The notes: generated from the sequence alone by a model not told the origin. A DNA stretch of 64,000 nt from Pilimelia columellifera (GCF_039532605.1 NZ_BAAARY010000005.1:248001-312000), one strand, 5' to 3'. Numbered from the stretch's first letter, positions 51,283-60,588 are shown. A program made the numbers and translations.

Positions 51283-51822
51283 ATGGGCACCTTCCCCGGG
51301 TCCGGGCTGGCCAAGGGTCTGGCGATCACCGCCAAGACCCTGACCCGCCGCGCGGACACCCAGCAGTACCCGGACGTCGCTCCGCAGTTGCCGCCCCGCT
51401 CCCGCGGGGTGATCGCGCTGCGGGAGGAGAACTGCACCGTCTGCATGCTGTGCGCGCGCGAGTGCCCCGACTGGTGCATCTACATCGACTCCCACAAGGA
51501 GGAGGTGGTGACGCCCGGGGCCGCCCGGACCCGCCAGCGCAACGTGCTGGACCGGTTCGCCATCGACTTCTCGCTGTGCATGTACTGCGCGATCTGCATC
51601 GAGGTGTGCCCGTTCGACGCCCTGTACTGGACGCCGGAGTTCGAGTACGCCGAGCACGACCTGCGCGACCTGCTGCACGAACGCGACCGGCTCGGCGAGT
51701 GGATGGCGACCGTCCCGCCGCCGCCGGCGCACGACCCCAACGGCGAGCCGGCCAAGGAGGAACAGGCCGCCGCCCGGCGGGCCACCCAGGACCTGCGAAG
51801 TCCTGGCGGGACGGACGGGTGA
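51283..51822 (+). CDS. nuoI: NADH-quinone oxidoreductase subunit I
   Basis: A 179-residue ferredoxin-like subunit carrying clusters N6a and N6b. The two 4Fe-4S motifs are complete: Cys51, 54, 57, 61 and Cys99, 102, 105, 109. The last 40 residues are polar. ATG 51283 has no strong Shine-Dalgarno. Its stop overlaps the nuoJ start (GTGA). Confidence 0.95.
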   Translation: MGTFPGSGLAKGLAITAKTLTRRADTQQYPDVAPQLPPRSRGVIALREENCTVCMLCARECPDWCIYIDSHKEEVVTPGAARTRQRNVLDRFAIDFSLCMYCAICIEVCPFDALYWTPEFEYAEHDLRDLLHERDRLGEWMATVPPPPAHDPNGEPAKEEQAAARRATQDLRSPGGTDG

Positions 51823-52319
51823 ACGCCGCCGACTGGTTGCTCGCCGCCCTCGGCGTGGTCGCCCTCGGGGCGGCCTGGCGGGTCGTCACGACCACCCACC
51901 TGGTCCGGGCCGGGCTGCACCTGGTGCTGTGCCTGGCGTCGGTCGCCGGAATGTTCCTGGTGCTCACCGCCGAGCTGCTGGCATGGGTACAGGTGCTCAT
52001 CTACGTCGGCGCGGTCGTGGTGCTGCTGCTGTTCGCGGTCATGCTGACCCGGGCGCCGATCGGCCCGTCCGACGACCTGGACCGCGCCGGTCCGGCCGCA
52101 GTCCTGGTCGGCGGCGGCGCCGGGCTCGGCCTGGCCGCGCTGCTCATCGACGCCTACCGCTGGTCGTCCGTGCCGCTGCCGCAGGCCGGCGACGCCACCA
52201 GGCTGGGGGAGCAGCTCTTCCGCTCCTGGGTGCTGCCGTTCGAGCTGGTGTCGGTGCTGCTGCTGGCGGCTCTGGTGGGCGCCATCGTGGTGTCCCGGCC
52301 GGTCGGGGAGCGCGGCTGA
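51819..52319 (+). CDS. nuoJ: NADH-quinone oxidoreductase subunit J
   Basis: A 166-residue membrane subunit with five predicted TM helices; AWVQVLIYVGAVVVLLLFAVMLTR contains the pi-bulge helix TM3 conserved in NuoJ. GTG 51819 overlaps nuoI and its stop overlaps nuoK by one base, so expression is tightly coupled. Confidence 0.93.
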   Translation: MNAADWLLAALGVVALGAAWRVVTTTHLVRAGLHLVLCLASVAGMFLVLTAELLAWVQVLIYVGAVVVLLLFAVMLTRAPIGPSDDLDRAGPAAVLVGGGAGLGLAALLIDAYRWSSVPLPQAGDATRLGEQLFRSWVLPFELVSVLLLAALVGAIVVSRPVGERG

Positions 52320-52714
52320 TGCGACCGGTCATCCCGTACCTGGTGTCCGCCGGGCTGTTCGGTCTCGGCGTTTTCGGTCTGCTGCGGCGCCGGAACGCCG
52401 TGTTGCTGCTCATGGCCGTCGAGCTGATGCTCAACGCGGTGAACCTGCTGCTGGTCACCGCCGACACGACGGTGCGGGCCGCGTTGCCGCACAGCGGGCA
52501 GGTCTTCGCGCTGTTCGTCATCGTCCTGGCGGCCGCGGAGGTCGGTGTGGGGTTGGCGATCGTGCTGCGCCTGTTTCGGCTGCGCGCGGACATCGACGTG
52601 GACGCCATCGCCCTGACCGGGCCCGACGCGACTGTCGCCCTGGCAGCTACCAGCCCGAGTTTGACCAGCCCGACCTGTGGGACGCCGTCGGCCACGCCCG
52701 GGGCGGCCCAGTGA
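52319..52714 (+). CDS. nuoK: NADH-quinone oxidoreductase subunit K
   Basis: A 131-residue subunit with three TM helices. The two buried Glu residues of the proton path are in LLLMAVELMLNAVNL and AAAEVGVGLAIV. The family is usually about 100 residues; here an extra 32-residue Thr/Ser/Pro-rich tail follows the last helix and overlaps the nuoL start (GTGA). Confidence 0.93.
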   Translation: MRPVIPYLVSAGLFGLGVFGLLRRRNAVLLLMAVELMLNAVNLLLVTADTTVRAALPHSGQVFALFVIVLAAAEVGVGLAIVLRLFRLRADIDVDAIALTGPDATVALAATSPSLTSPTCGTPSATPGAAQ

Positions 52715-54552
52715 TCGCGGCCGTGGCGTTGCCGGTGGTTCCGGCGGCCGCCGGTCTGCTGGGGCTGCTCGTCCCGGCGTGCCGCCGGCGGGTCGCCGCC
52801 GCCTTGGCGGTGGGCGCCACCGCGGCGGCTTTGGCGCTCGCCAGCTGGCTCGTCGCCGCTGACCGTCAGGTCGGATGGTCGACGTCCTGGTTGGACGTCG
52901 GCGGCGTCGACATCACGGCCGGGGTGTGGGTGACGCCCACGGCGGCGCTGTTGGCTGTCGTGGTCGCCGCGGTGGCGCTGGCCGTGCAGGTCTACTCACC
53001 GGGCTACCTGCGCGGGGACGACCGCTACGGCCCGTACGCCGCCCAGGTGAGCCTGTTCACCGGCGCGATGCTGCTGGTCGTGGTCGCCAGCGACCTGTTC
53101 CTGCTCCTGGTCGGCTGGGAGGTGATGGGGCTGTGCTCGTATGTGCTCATCGCCCACGACCGCCGGCTGGCCGAAGCGCCGCGGGCTGCGGTGAAGGCGT
53201 TCCTGGTTACCCGGATCGGCGACGTGGGTTTCCTGCTCGGCGTGGTCCTGTTGGGGGTCGGCGCCGGTAGCTTCCGCATCGCCGACGTCCTGGCCCACAC
53301 CTACGATCCGGCGACCCTCACCGCGGCCGGGCTCCTGCTGCTCGCGGGCGTCGCCGGCAAGAGCGCCCAGTTTCCGCTGCACACCTGGCTCCCGGACGCG
53401 ATGGCCGGCCCGACCCCGATCTCCGCGCTCATCCACGCCGCGACGATGGTCGCCGCCGGCGTGTACGTGCTGGCCAGGTTGTTCCCGCTGTTGGCCGGCT
53501 CGGCGACGACGATGGCGGCGTTGGCCGTGGTCGCGGCGGCGACGCTGCTGCTCGGCGCGTTCGCGGCGACCGCACAGGACGACATCAAGCGGGTGTTGGC
53601 CTGGTCGACAGTCTCCCAGCTCGGCTACATGACCGGGGCGTTGGCGGTGGCCGCGCCGGCGGCGGCGATGTTCCACCTGGTGACCCACGCCGCGTTCAAG
53701 GCGCTGCTGTTCCTGGCCGCCGGCGCGGTGATCCACGCAGTCGGCGGCAACCTGATGCCGGGCGGGCTCCGCAGGGCGATGCCGGTGACGTTCGCGGTGT
53801 CGGCGGTGGGCCTGGGCGCGTTGGCGGGCGTGCCACCGCTGTCAGGATTCTTCAGCAAGGAGGGCGTGCTGGTCGCCGCCGCGGCCGCCCCCGGCTGGAC
53901 GGGTTGGTTGGTGTGGTCGGCGATGCTGCTCGGTGTTCCGGTGACCGCCTGGTACGCCACGCGCCTGCTGCTCCTGACGTTCTTCGGACCAGCCAGAACA
54001 GACCCACCGGGGCCTGAGACGACGCCACCTACGGCCACGGTCGGCCGGACCGCCAACGATCCTCCGTGGTCGATGCGGGGGCCGATGCTGGCGCTGGCGG
54101 CGCCGGCGGCCGTCCTGGGTCTGGCGGTGTTTGCCGCGCCGTGGCGCTCGCTCCTGGGTCTGGCGCCCCCGCACCTGGACGCTGCCGTGGCGCTCCCGAC
54201 CCTCCTCACCGTGCTCGGCGCCGCCGGGGCGTGGTGGGGTTGGCGGCGGTCGCGGGCGGGCGACCCGGCGGTGGCGCTGGGCCGGCTGCGGCCCTGGCTG
54301 GCCGTCGGGTTCGGTGTCGACGCCGTCCAGTCCGCTGTTGTCGTCCGCCCGGTGACGGCGTTGGCCCGGGCGACCCGGAACGCCGACGCTGTCCTCGTCG
54401 GCGGCACGGTCGCCGGGGTGGGCCGGGCGGTGTCCCGGCTCGGCGTCGGCCTGCTCGCCGCGCACCGGGCGTCCCTGCCCCGGGCCACGACCTTCGCCCT
54501 GGCCGGTGTGCTGCTGCTGACGTTGGCGCTGGCCGTCGGCGGCGTCCGGTGA
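52711..54552 (+). CDS. nuoL: NADH-quinone oxidoreductase subunit L
   Basis: A 613-residue antiporter-like proton-pumping subunit, about 14 TMs plus a long C-terminal region. Conserved motifs include LVGWEVMGLCSYVLI, FPLHTWLPDAMAGPTPISALIHAATMV, DDIKRVLAWSTVSQLGYM and PPLSGFFSKEGVL. The lateral helix at the end is short, as in many bacteria. GTG 52711 overlaps nuoK. Confidence 0.95.
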   Translation: MIAAVALPVVPAAAGLLGLLVPACRRRVAAALAVGATAAALALASWLVAADRQVGWSTSWLDVGGVDITAGVWVTPTAALLAVVVAAVALAVQVYSPGYLRGDDRYGPYAAQVSLFTGAMLLVVVASDLFLLLVGWEVMGLCSYVLIAHDRRLAEAPRAAVKAFLVTRIGDVGFLLGVVLLGVGAGSFRIADVLAHTYDPATLTAAGLLLLAGVAGKSAQFPLHTWLPDAMAGPTPISALIHAATMVAAGVYVLARLFPLLAGSATTMAALAVVAAATLLLGAFAATAQDDIKRVLAWSTVSQLGYMTGALAVAAPAAAMFHLVTHAAFKALLFLAAGAVIHAVGGNLMPGGLRRAMPVTFAVSAVGLGALAGVPPLSGFFSKEGVLVAAAAAPGWTGWLVWSAMLLGVPVTAWYATRLLLLTFFGPARTDPPGPETTPPTATVGRTANDPPWSMRGPMLALAAPAAVLGLAVFAAPWRSLLGLAPPHLDAAVALPTLLTVLGAAGAWWGWRRSRAGDPAVALGRLRPWLAVGFGVDAVQSAVVVRPVTALARATRNADAVLVGGTVAGVGRAVSRLGVGLLAAHRASLPRATTFALAGVLLLTLALAVGGVR

Positions 54553-54589
54553 CCGCCGGCCAGGAACACTCCCGAGGGGAGTCCCGCTG

Positions 54590-56116
54590 ATGCTGGGACC
54601 GGTCTTGCTCGTCGCGCTGCTCGCCGTTCCGGCCGTCGGCGCGGCGCTCGTCGCGTTGCTCCCGGCCCGGCACGACCGGGCCGGCGGGGCCGTGGCGACG
54701 GGCTTCGCGGCAGTGGCCCTGCTGGTCAGCGTCCTGCTGTGGTGGGGACGTGATCCAGGTTCGGCTCACGCCGACACCGCGGCGTTGACGGCCGGGCAGC
54801 CGCCAGCCGCGGCGTGGCACCGCGTCGACGTGGCCTGGGCGCCCGACCTGCACCTGCGGTTCACCCTCTCCCTGGACGGTTTGTCGTACCCGTTGGTGCT
54901 GCTCACCACCGTGTTGACGCTGCTGTGTTGCCTGCACGCCTGGCGCCGGCCGCCCGGCGACCGGTCCGCGGTGCTGGCGGCGCTGCTGCTTGTCATCGAG
55001 GTCGGCGTGCTGGGCGTCTTCCTCGCCGGCGATCTCATCGTCTTCTTCCTGTTCTTCGAAGTCGTGCTGCTGCCGATGTACGCGGTCATCGCCGGCTGGG
55101 GCGGCCCGGACCGGCGGCGGGCGGCCCGGCTGTTCGCGTTGTACTCGCTGTTCGGGTCGGTGCTCCTGCTGGTCGGCGTCCTGGTCGTTGTCAACGCCGC
55201 CGGCTCGGCCGACCTCGCCACGCTTACCGGCGGCGGCGCGCTCCCACGCAGCGTGCAGCTGGCGGCGTTCACGCTGTTCGCGGTGGCGTTCGCGGTGAAG
55301 GCGCCGCTGTGGCCGCTGCACAGCTGGCTGCCGGCGGCGCACACCCAGGCCCCGACTGTCGGCAGCGTGCTGCTCGCCGGGGTGATGCTGAAAACGGGAA
55401 CGTACGGGCTGATCCGGGTCGGACTCGGGGTCACCCCGGAGGGTCTGCGCGCCGCCGCGCCCTACCTGGGCGTCCTGGCCGTCGCGGCGATCATCGTCGG
55501 TTCGTTGGTGTGTCTGGCGCAGACCGAGCTGAAATCGCTCATCGCCTACTCCAGCGTCGGACACATGGGCTTCGTCATCCTCGGGATCGCCACCGCCACG
55601 CCCACCGGCCTCAACGCCGCCGTGCTCGGCAATATCGCCCACGGCGTCGTCACCGGTCTGCTGTTCTTCCTGGCCGGCGCGATCAAGGAACGGACCCGGA
55701 CCGGGGAACTGACCAGCCTCGGCGGGCTGCGCGAGCCAGCGCCCCGCCTGGCCGGGCTGCTGGGCTTCGCCGCGGTCGCCTCCCTCGGTCTGCCCGGACT
55801 GGCCGGTTTCTGGGGTGAGGCGCTCGCGGTGGTCGCGGCGGCGCAGCTGGGTGGACCGTTGTGGTTGACGTTGGCGGTGCTCGCCGCCGTCGGCGGGGCC
55901 CTCGCGGCGGCGTACTTTCTGCGGATGCTCCGCAAAGTCAGCCACGGCGACCCAGGGCCGGCCGTGTCCGACATGGACGGACGGGCCGCACGGGTCGAGT
56001 GGACGACCTGGGCGCCGCTGGCGGCGCTGACCCTGACGTTGGGGCTGGCGCCGGCGCTGGTCACCGAACCCGCCCGCGACGTGGTGGCCGAGCTGACCGC
56101 GGAGGAGGCCAGATGA
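54590..56116 (+). CDS. nuoM: NADH-quinone oxidoreductase subunit M
   Basis: A 508-residue antiporter-like proton-pumping subunit. LFFEVVLLPMYAVI carries the TM5 Glu, and PLHSWLPAAHTQAPTVGSVLLAGVMLKTGTYGL holds the TM7/8 Lys region; ELKSLIAYSSVGHMGFV follows. ATG 54590 has GAGGGGAG about 8 nt upstream. A 37-base gap separates it from nuoL; it overlaps nuoN by four bases. Confidence 0.95.
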   Translation: MLGPVLLVALLAVPAVGAALVALLPARHDRAGGAVATGFAAVALLVSVLLWWGRDPGSAHADTAALTAGQPPAAAWHRVDVAWAPDLHLRFTLSLDGLSYPLVLLTTVLTLLCCLHAWRRPPGDRSAVLAALLLVIEVGVLGVFLAGDLIVFFLFFEVVLLPMYAVIAGWGGPDRRRAARLFALYSLFGSVLLLVGVLVVVNAAGSADLATLTGGGALPRSVQLAAFTLFAVAFAVKAPLWPLHSWLPAAHTQAPTVGSVLLAGVMLKTGTYGLIRVGLGVTPEGLRAAAPYLGVLAVAAIIVGSLVCLAQTELKSLIAYSSVGHMGFVILGIATATPTGLNAAVLGNIAHGVVTGLLFFLAGAIKERTRTGELTSLGGLREPAPRLAGLLGFAAVASLGLPGLAGFWGEALAVVAAAQLGGPLWLTLAVLAAVGGALAAAYFLRMLRKVSHGDPGPAVSDMDGRAARVEWTTWAPLAALTLTLGLAPALVTEPARDVVAELTAEEAR

Positions 56117-57591
56117 CCGTCGACCACCTGGCGCTGCTGCCGCTGTACTGGGCCGCCGGAACCGCCGTGCTGGCGCTCCTCGTCGACCTGCTGGCGGGGC
56201 GGCGGGCGGTCACCGTCGCCGTCACCGCGTCCGGGGCGGCGCTCACCGGGGCGGCCGCGCTGTGGGTGGGCGCGGGCCCGGACCGGGCGTCGCTGTGCTT
56301 CGACGGCTGCTCGTACCTGGCCACCCCGTACGCGGGGCTCATGGCCACCCTGTTCGCGCTGCTCACCGTCGGGGCGTTGGGGTTGGCGGCGCCGATGTTG
56401 CGCGACGGCCCGCCGCCGGGGGAGTTCTGCTTCCTGCTCGCCTGCTCGATGACCGGCGGCGTGGCCCTGGGCTATGCGGGGGATCTCGTCAGCCTCATCG
56501 TCGCGGTCGAGACCCTCACCCTGCCGCTGTACGTGCTGGTCGGGTTGCGCGGCCGGCGGACGGCCGACCGCGCTGCGGCCGAGGGTGCGGTGACGTTCTT
56601 CGTGGTCAGCGTCGCCGCCACGGCCGTCGCGCTCCTCGGGGCGGCCTTGACGTACGCAGCCACCGGCAGTCTGCGCCTGTCGGCGTCGTCGGCGGCGGTC
56701 TCGACGATCCTGTTCCCGGACGCGACGGCGCCGCTGGCCGCCGTCGGGGCGACGCTCCTGCTGGCCGGTCTGGCGTTCAAAGTAGCCGCCGTCCCGCTGC
56801 ACGCCTGGGCTCCGGCCACCTACGACGCCGCCCCGCTGCCGGTGGCCGCCTACCTGTCCACCGCCTCCAAGCTCGGCGGGGTTGTCGCGCTGGTGGCACT
56901 CTGGCGGACCCTCCCGGCGGAACGGACCGGTTGGACCCTGGCGGTCCTCGCCGCGGTGACGATGACGGTGGGGAATCTCGGGGCCCTCCGGCAGACCCGG
57001 ATGGTGCGCCTGCTCGCCTGGTCGTCGGTGGCCCAGGTCGGTTATTTGCTCGCCCCGCTGGCGGCCCTGGCCACCGCAGCCGGACGCGCGGACGCCGTCG
57101 CAGCCCAGGCCCGGGCGGCCGCCATCGCGTACACGATCTTCTTTCTGGTCATCGAGTTCGGGGCGTTCGCCGCGGTGACCGCGCTACGCGGGCCTGGCCG
57201 CGACGGCGGCGACATCGCCGGGTACACCGGCGTCGCCCGAACCCGTCGCGCCCTCGGCGCGGCGCTGGCGTTGGCCCTTGTCGGGCTGGCCGGGCTGCCG
57301 CCCGGCCTGGCGGGCCTGTTCGGGAAGGCCACTGTGATCCGTGCCCTGCTCGACGGCGGTCTGGCCTGGCTAGCCCTGCTACTCGCGCTCAATGTGGTGA
57401 TCGGTCTCGCCTACTACCTCCGGCTCGTCACGACGCTCTACCTCCCGCCGCCTGCCCCCGCCGACGCTCCAGCGGCGACCGCGCCAGTCGTCGCCTGGTC
57501 GGTCTCGGCGGCGATCGTCGTCGCGACCGCCACGGCTGTGGCGGTGGGTTTCGCCCCCCAACTGGTGTTCGACCTGGCAGCCCTGACCTGA
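56113..57591 (+). CDS. nuoN: NADH-quinone oxidoreductase subunit N
   Basis: A 492-residue antiporter-like proton-pumping subunit and the end of the nuo set. SLIVAVETLTLPLYVLVGL has the TM5 Glu, and FKVAAVPLHAWAPATYDAAPLPVAAYLSTASKLGG the TM7/8 Lys; MVRLLAWSSVAQVGYLL follows. ATG 56113 overlaps nuoM (ATGA). No clear terminator was found after it. Confidence 0.95.
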   Translation: MTVDHLALLPLYWAAGTAVLALLVDLLAGRRAVTVAVTASGAALTGAAALWVGAGPDRASLCFDGCSYLATPYAGLMATLFALLTVGALGLAAPMLRDGPPPGEFCFLLACSMTGGVALGYAGDLVSLIVAVETLTLPLYVLVGLRGRRTADRAAAEGAVTFFVVSVAATAVALLGAALTYAATGSLRLSASSAAVSTILFPDATAPLAAVGATLLLAGLAFKVAAVPLHAWAPATYDAAPLPVAAYLSTASKLGGVVALVALWRTLPAERTGWTLAVLAAVTMTVGNLGALRQTRMVRLLAWSSVAQVGYLLAPLAALATAAGRADAVAAQARAAAIAYTIFFLVIEFGAFAAVTALRGPGRDGGDIAGYTGVARTRRALGAALALALVGLAGLPPGLAGLFGKATVIRALLDGGLAWLALLLALNVVIGLAYYLRLVTTLYLPPPAPADAPAATAPVVAWSVSAAIVVATATAVAVGFAPQLVFDLAALT

Positions 57592-57764
57592 CCTGCTCCG
57601 GCCGTTGCCGGCCCACCGGGCCGCCCGCAGCCGGTGTGACCGGACGCACCCCGAAACGCGATTCAGCGCGCCAGCGTCCGGCCGTAGGGTTCAAGGGCTC
57701 TGACCTGGTCCGGGTCATCACCCGCAGCGGCCCGGCGCCGCCCGGACGCCAAAAGGTGGGCGAC

Positions 57765-59054
57765 ATGACGGCCTTTCGGCAGTACCAACAGGTGTGGCGC
57801 ATTCCCGGCGCGCCCAACCTGCTGCTCGGCGGCGTCATCGCGCGGCTCGGCATCGGCATCACCCCGCTCGCGATGCTCGTCCTCGTCCAGCAGGCCACCG
57901 GGCGGTTCGCCTACGCCGGCATCGCCGACGGCCTGTACGCGCTCGCCAGCGCCGCGGTCAGCCCCGTACTGGGCCGGCTCGCCGACCGGATCGGGCCCCG
58001 GCCGGTCCTGCTGGTCACCGGTGTCACCCACCCGCTCGCGCTCGCGGGCCTGCTCTGGGCGCTCGGAGGGGGCGCCGACGCCCTCCCGCTCATCTACCTC
58101 ATGGCCACCCTCGCCGGCGTCACCTTCCCGCCCGTCACCGCGGCCGTCCGCGGCGCCTGGAACGACCTCACCGAACCCCACACCGGCCGGACGTCGCTGC
58201 GGCCCGCGGCGCTCGCCGCCGAGACGTCCCTGTTCGAGGTCGTGTTCATCCTGGGGCCGTTGCTGTTCGCCGCCTGCACCCTGCTCGCCGGCGCCCGGTC
58301 CGCCCTGGTCACCTCAGCGGTCGTCACCTTCGTCGGCACTCTCACGCTGGCCGGTGGCCGGGTGCTGCGCCACTGGCAGCCGCACCCCTCGGGCGTCCGA
58401 ACCCGGGGCTTGGGCGCGCTCAGCGTCCCCGGCTTCCCCAGCCTGCTCGCCTCGGTCGGCCTGCTCGGCATGGCATTCGGGGCGATGGCCGTCAGCATTC
58501 CCGCCTACGCCACCGCCCACAGCGGCCCAGGCGCCGCCGAAGGACTCGCCGGAATTCTGCTGGCGGTGTGGGGCATCGGCAGCGCCGTCGGTGGTTTCTG
58601 GTACGGGGCGCGGCGGCCGGCGCGGGCGTTGGCACGCCAGTTCGCCCTGCTGGCGTTCGGCGTCGCCGGTAGTTTCCTCATCCTCATCGCGATGCCCAAC
58701 GCCTGGGCGCTCGGCATCGCCCTCGTCGTCGGCGGCGTGACGGTCGCGCCCGCGCTCACCGTGCAGAACACCATGGTCGGCAAGTTCGTGCCCGGGTCCA
58801 TGCGGACCGAGGCCTACACCTGGGCGACGACCGTCGCCCTCGGCGCCAGCGCGGGAGGCGGGGCGCTCGCCGGCGCCGTCGCCGACCTGCCCGGCGGCGC
58901 CAGTTGGGCGTTCCTCATCGCCGGGATGGCGGTGACCGGCGCGGCGGTCCTGGCGGCGCCGCCGTCCTGGGCGATCGCCCGAGCCGACGCCGGCGCGGAC
59001 GCCCGGCCAGCCGGGCCGCTCGTGCCACGAACGGCCGTCGAGCCTGCCTGCTGA
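57765..59054 (+). CDS. MFS transporter
   Basis: A 429-residue major-facilitator permease with 12 hydrophobic segments. The loop 2-3 motif reads SPVLGRLADRIGPRPVLL. The N-terminal part resembles actinobacterial exporters annotated as multidrug-like. ATG 57765 has AAAAGGTGGG just upstream. The transported compound is unknown; no regulator is adjacent. Confidence 0.85.
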   Translation: MTAFRQYQQVWRIPGAPNLLLGGVIARLGIGITPLAMLVLVQQATGRFAYAGIADGLYALASAAVSPVLGRLADRIGPRPVLLVTGVTHPLALAGLLWALGGGADALPLIYLMATLAGVTFPPVTAAVRGAWNDLTEPHTGRTSLRPAALAAETSLFEVVFILGPLLFAACTLLAGARSALVTSAVVTFVGTLTLAGGRVLRHWQPHPSGVRTRGLGALSVPGFPSLLASVGLLGMAFGAMAVSIPAYATAHSGPGAAEGLAGILLAVWGIGSAVGGFWYGARRPARALARQFALLAFGVAGSFLILIAMPNAWALGIALVVGGVTVAPALTVQNTMVGKFVPGSMRTEAYTWATTVALGASAGGGALAGAVADLPGGASWAFLIAGMAVTGAAVLAAPPSWAIARADAGADARPAGPLVPRTAVEPAC

Positions 59055-59128
59055 CCGGCTCCCAGGTCCGCGCCGCCCGCTGGCGCGCTCAGCGCAGGCC
59101 ACGGTGGCGCGGAACCTCGGGAAGGCGC

Positions 59129-59623
59129 TTACCGGTAATTCGTAAACTGCAGCGCGATGCCGAAGTCCGACTGCTTCAGCAGCGCGATGACGGCCTGGAG
59201 GTCATCGCGCTTCTTGCCGGTGACCCGAAGCTGGTCGCCCTGGATCTGCGCCTGGATTCCCTTCGGGCCCTCATCCCGGATTTTCTTGCTGATCGACTTG
59301 GCCTTCTCCTGGTCGATCCCCTGGACGATCTTGCAGTCGATCTTCGCGGTCTTGCCGGAGATCCGCGGCTCGTCGGCGTCCAGAGCCTTCAATGAGATGT
59401 CCCGCTTGATCAGCTTCTCCTTGAACACGTCCAGAGCCGCCTTGACCCGGTCCTCGGTCTCCGACTGCAAGGTGACCGCCTCCTCCCCGGCCCAGGCGAT
59501 CTGCGTGCCCGTGCCACGGAAGTCGAACCGGGTGGACAACTCCTTGTCCGCCTGCCGGAGAGCGTTGTCGATCTCCTGCCGGTCGACCTTGCTGACGATG
59601 TCGAACGACGGGTTGGCTGCCAT
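59129..59623 (-). CDS. YajQ family nucleotide-binding protein
   Basis: A 164-residue YajQ protein: MAANPSFDIVSKVDRQEIDNAL, FDFRGTGTQIAW, and the C-terminal QAQIQGDQLRVTGKKRDDLQAVIALLKQ are highly conserved, in two ferredoxin-like domains. YajQ binds nucleotides; in Xanthomonas a homolog was reported to bind c-di-GMP. Two membrane GGDEF-EAL genes in this window make a signalling link conceivable but unproven. ATG 59623 is clear. Confidence 0.93.
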   Translation of the reverse strand: MAANPSFDIVSKVDRQEIDNALRQADKELSTRFDFRGTGTQIAWAGEEAVTLQSETEDRVKAALDVFKEKLIKRDISLKALDADEPRISGKTAKIDCKIVQGIDQEKAKSISKKIRDEGPKGIQAQIQGDQLRVTGKKRDDLQAVIALLKQSDFGIALQFTNYR

Positions 59624-59809
59624 GCATGCTCCTGCGGTGTGACCGAAACAGTGGGTTTCCTCGCGTCGTGCCCGGTTCCGCCCGGTCCCGACACCCCCGA
59701 ACGCTACCCGGTTGCGCCCCGCGGCGTTGATACCGCTATCCTGGCTGTCGCCACCGCGGCAGCGGAGGTGTGAGTTCCGGAGTTTTCGCGGCGCTCGCGA
59801 ACCATCCCA

Positions 59810-59893
59810 GGCGGGTTGCCCGAGCGGCCAATGGGAGCGGACTGTAAATCCGTCGCGAAAGCTTCAGAGGTTCGAATCCTCTACCCGCCACCA
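59810..59893 (+). tRNA. tRNA-Tyr (GTA)
   Basis: A class II tRNA with a long variable arm. The acceptor stem GGCGGGT (59810-59816) pairs with ACCCGCC (59883-59889); discriminator A59890 and an encoded CCA follow. The anticodon GTA is at 59844-59846, and the T arm has GGTTCGAATCC. Confidence 0.95.
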
Positions 59894-59902
59894 CAGCATG
59901 TG

Positions 59903-59946
59903 AGAGGTCCTTGTGCCGGCCGAGACGCCGGTCGAGGGCCTCTTTC
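59903..59946 (+). terminator. tRNA-Tyr terminator
   Basis: AGAGGTCC (59903-59910) pairs with GGGCCTCT (59936-59943, one wobble) around an inner GCCGG stem, followed by TTCG. Confidence 0.65.
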
Positions 59947-59964
59947 GTTGGCGTGCGGGCGTGG

Positions 59965-59998
59965 TCGCGGACCGCCATCGCCCGCTGGCGGTCCGCGA
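59965..59998. other. Strong 13-bp hairpin of unknown role
   Basis: TCGCGGACCGCCA (59965-59977) and TGGCGGTCCGCGA (59986-59998) pair perfectly around an 8-nt loop. It follows the tRNA terminator by about 20 bases, has no T-tract and belongs to no gene. Confidence 0.5.
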
Positions 59999-60357
59999 GA
60001 TCATTGCCATCGCGGCGGTGGCACGGCGACGCGCCAGCGCCCGGCGGTCCTACCGCGATGTGGCGCGGCCCAGCGCCCCCGCTGTCTCCGACGGACCGAA
60101 CCGCCCGAAGGGTTCAATGCGCCACGACTTTGATGACCGCCAATATGTCCCTTCGGGACGCAGATGCCCCTCGACGGGCATCGGCCGATCGGACAGACTT
60201 GCCAACGCGGGGGCGGGATGGCCTGCTATGCCTCTGGGGCAGGGCCAACTCGTGTGGCAGCATCAGCCTGGCCATTCTCTCGCCCGTCAAGACGTGACCC
60301 GCGCCGCGCGGCGTCACCGGAACTACAGCGGCCGACCGGAAACGACAAGGAGTCAGG
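59999..60357. other. Gene-free leader with small hairpins
   Basis: No gene is supported. Two adjacent perfect hairpins lie at 60147-60159 (GTCCC-ttc-GGGAC) and 60163-60182 (GATGCCC-ctcgac-GGGCATC). They could be part of an untranslated leader for the exported peptide and GGDEF-EAL genes. No named riboswitch, including the c-di-GMP classes, could be recognised. Confidence 0.4.
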
Positions 60358-60588
60358 ATGCGTTCTCGCAGGTTCGGCTTGGCCGCCGGCAAGATCGTTG
60401 CCGTCGCCGCCGTAGCGCTCACGATGACCGCCGCCAGCGTTGTCATCGCCCATGCCGACTCGGCTGGACCGCCCGGCGCGCCAGCGCCCGGTAGTGTGAG
60501 CAGCACTGGCGCTGGTGAGGGCAACGGGCTGCCGACCCCGTCGCCGACGGCCTCGCCCGAACCGCTCAGCGACGTCATCTGGCAGTAG
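60358..60588 (+). CDS. Small exported Ser/Pro/Gly-rich peptide
   Basis: A 76-residue protein with a signal peptide (basic start MRSRRF, hydrophobic core IVAVAAVALTMTAASVVIA, cleavage after AHA or AHADS) leaving a 40-residue Pro/Ser/Thr/Gly-rich peptide. AAGGAGT lies about 6 nt before ATG 60358, a good ribosome binding site. It lies 62 bases before the GGDEF-EAL gene and may be cotranscribed. No family is recognised. Confidence 0.6.
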   Translation: MRSRRFGLAAGKIVAVAAVALTMTAASVVIAHADSAGPPGAPAPGSVSSTGAGEGNGLPTPSPTASPEPLSDVIWQ

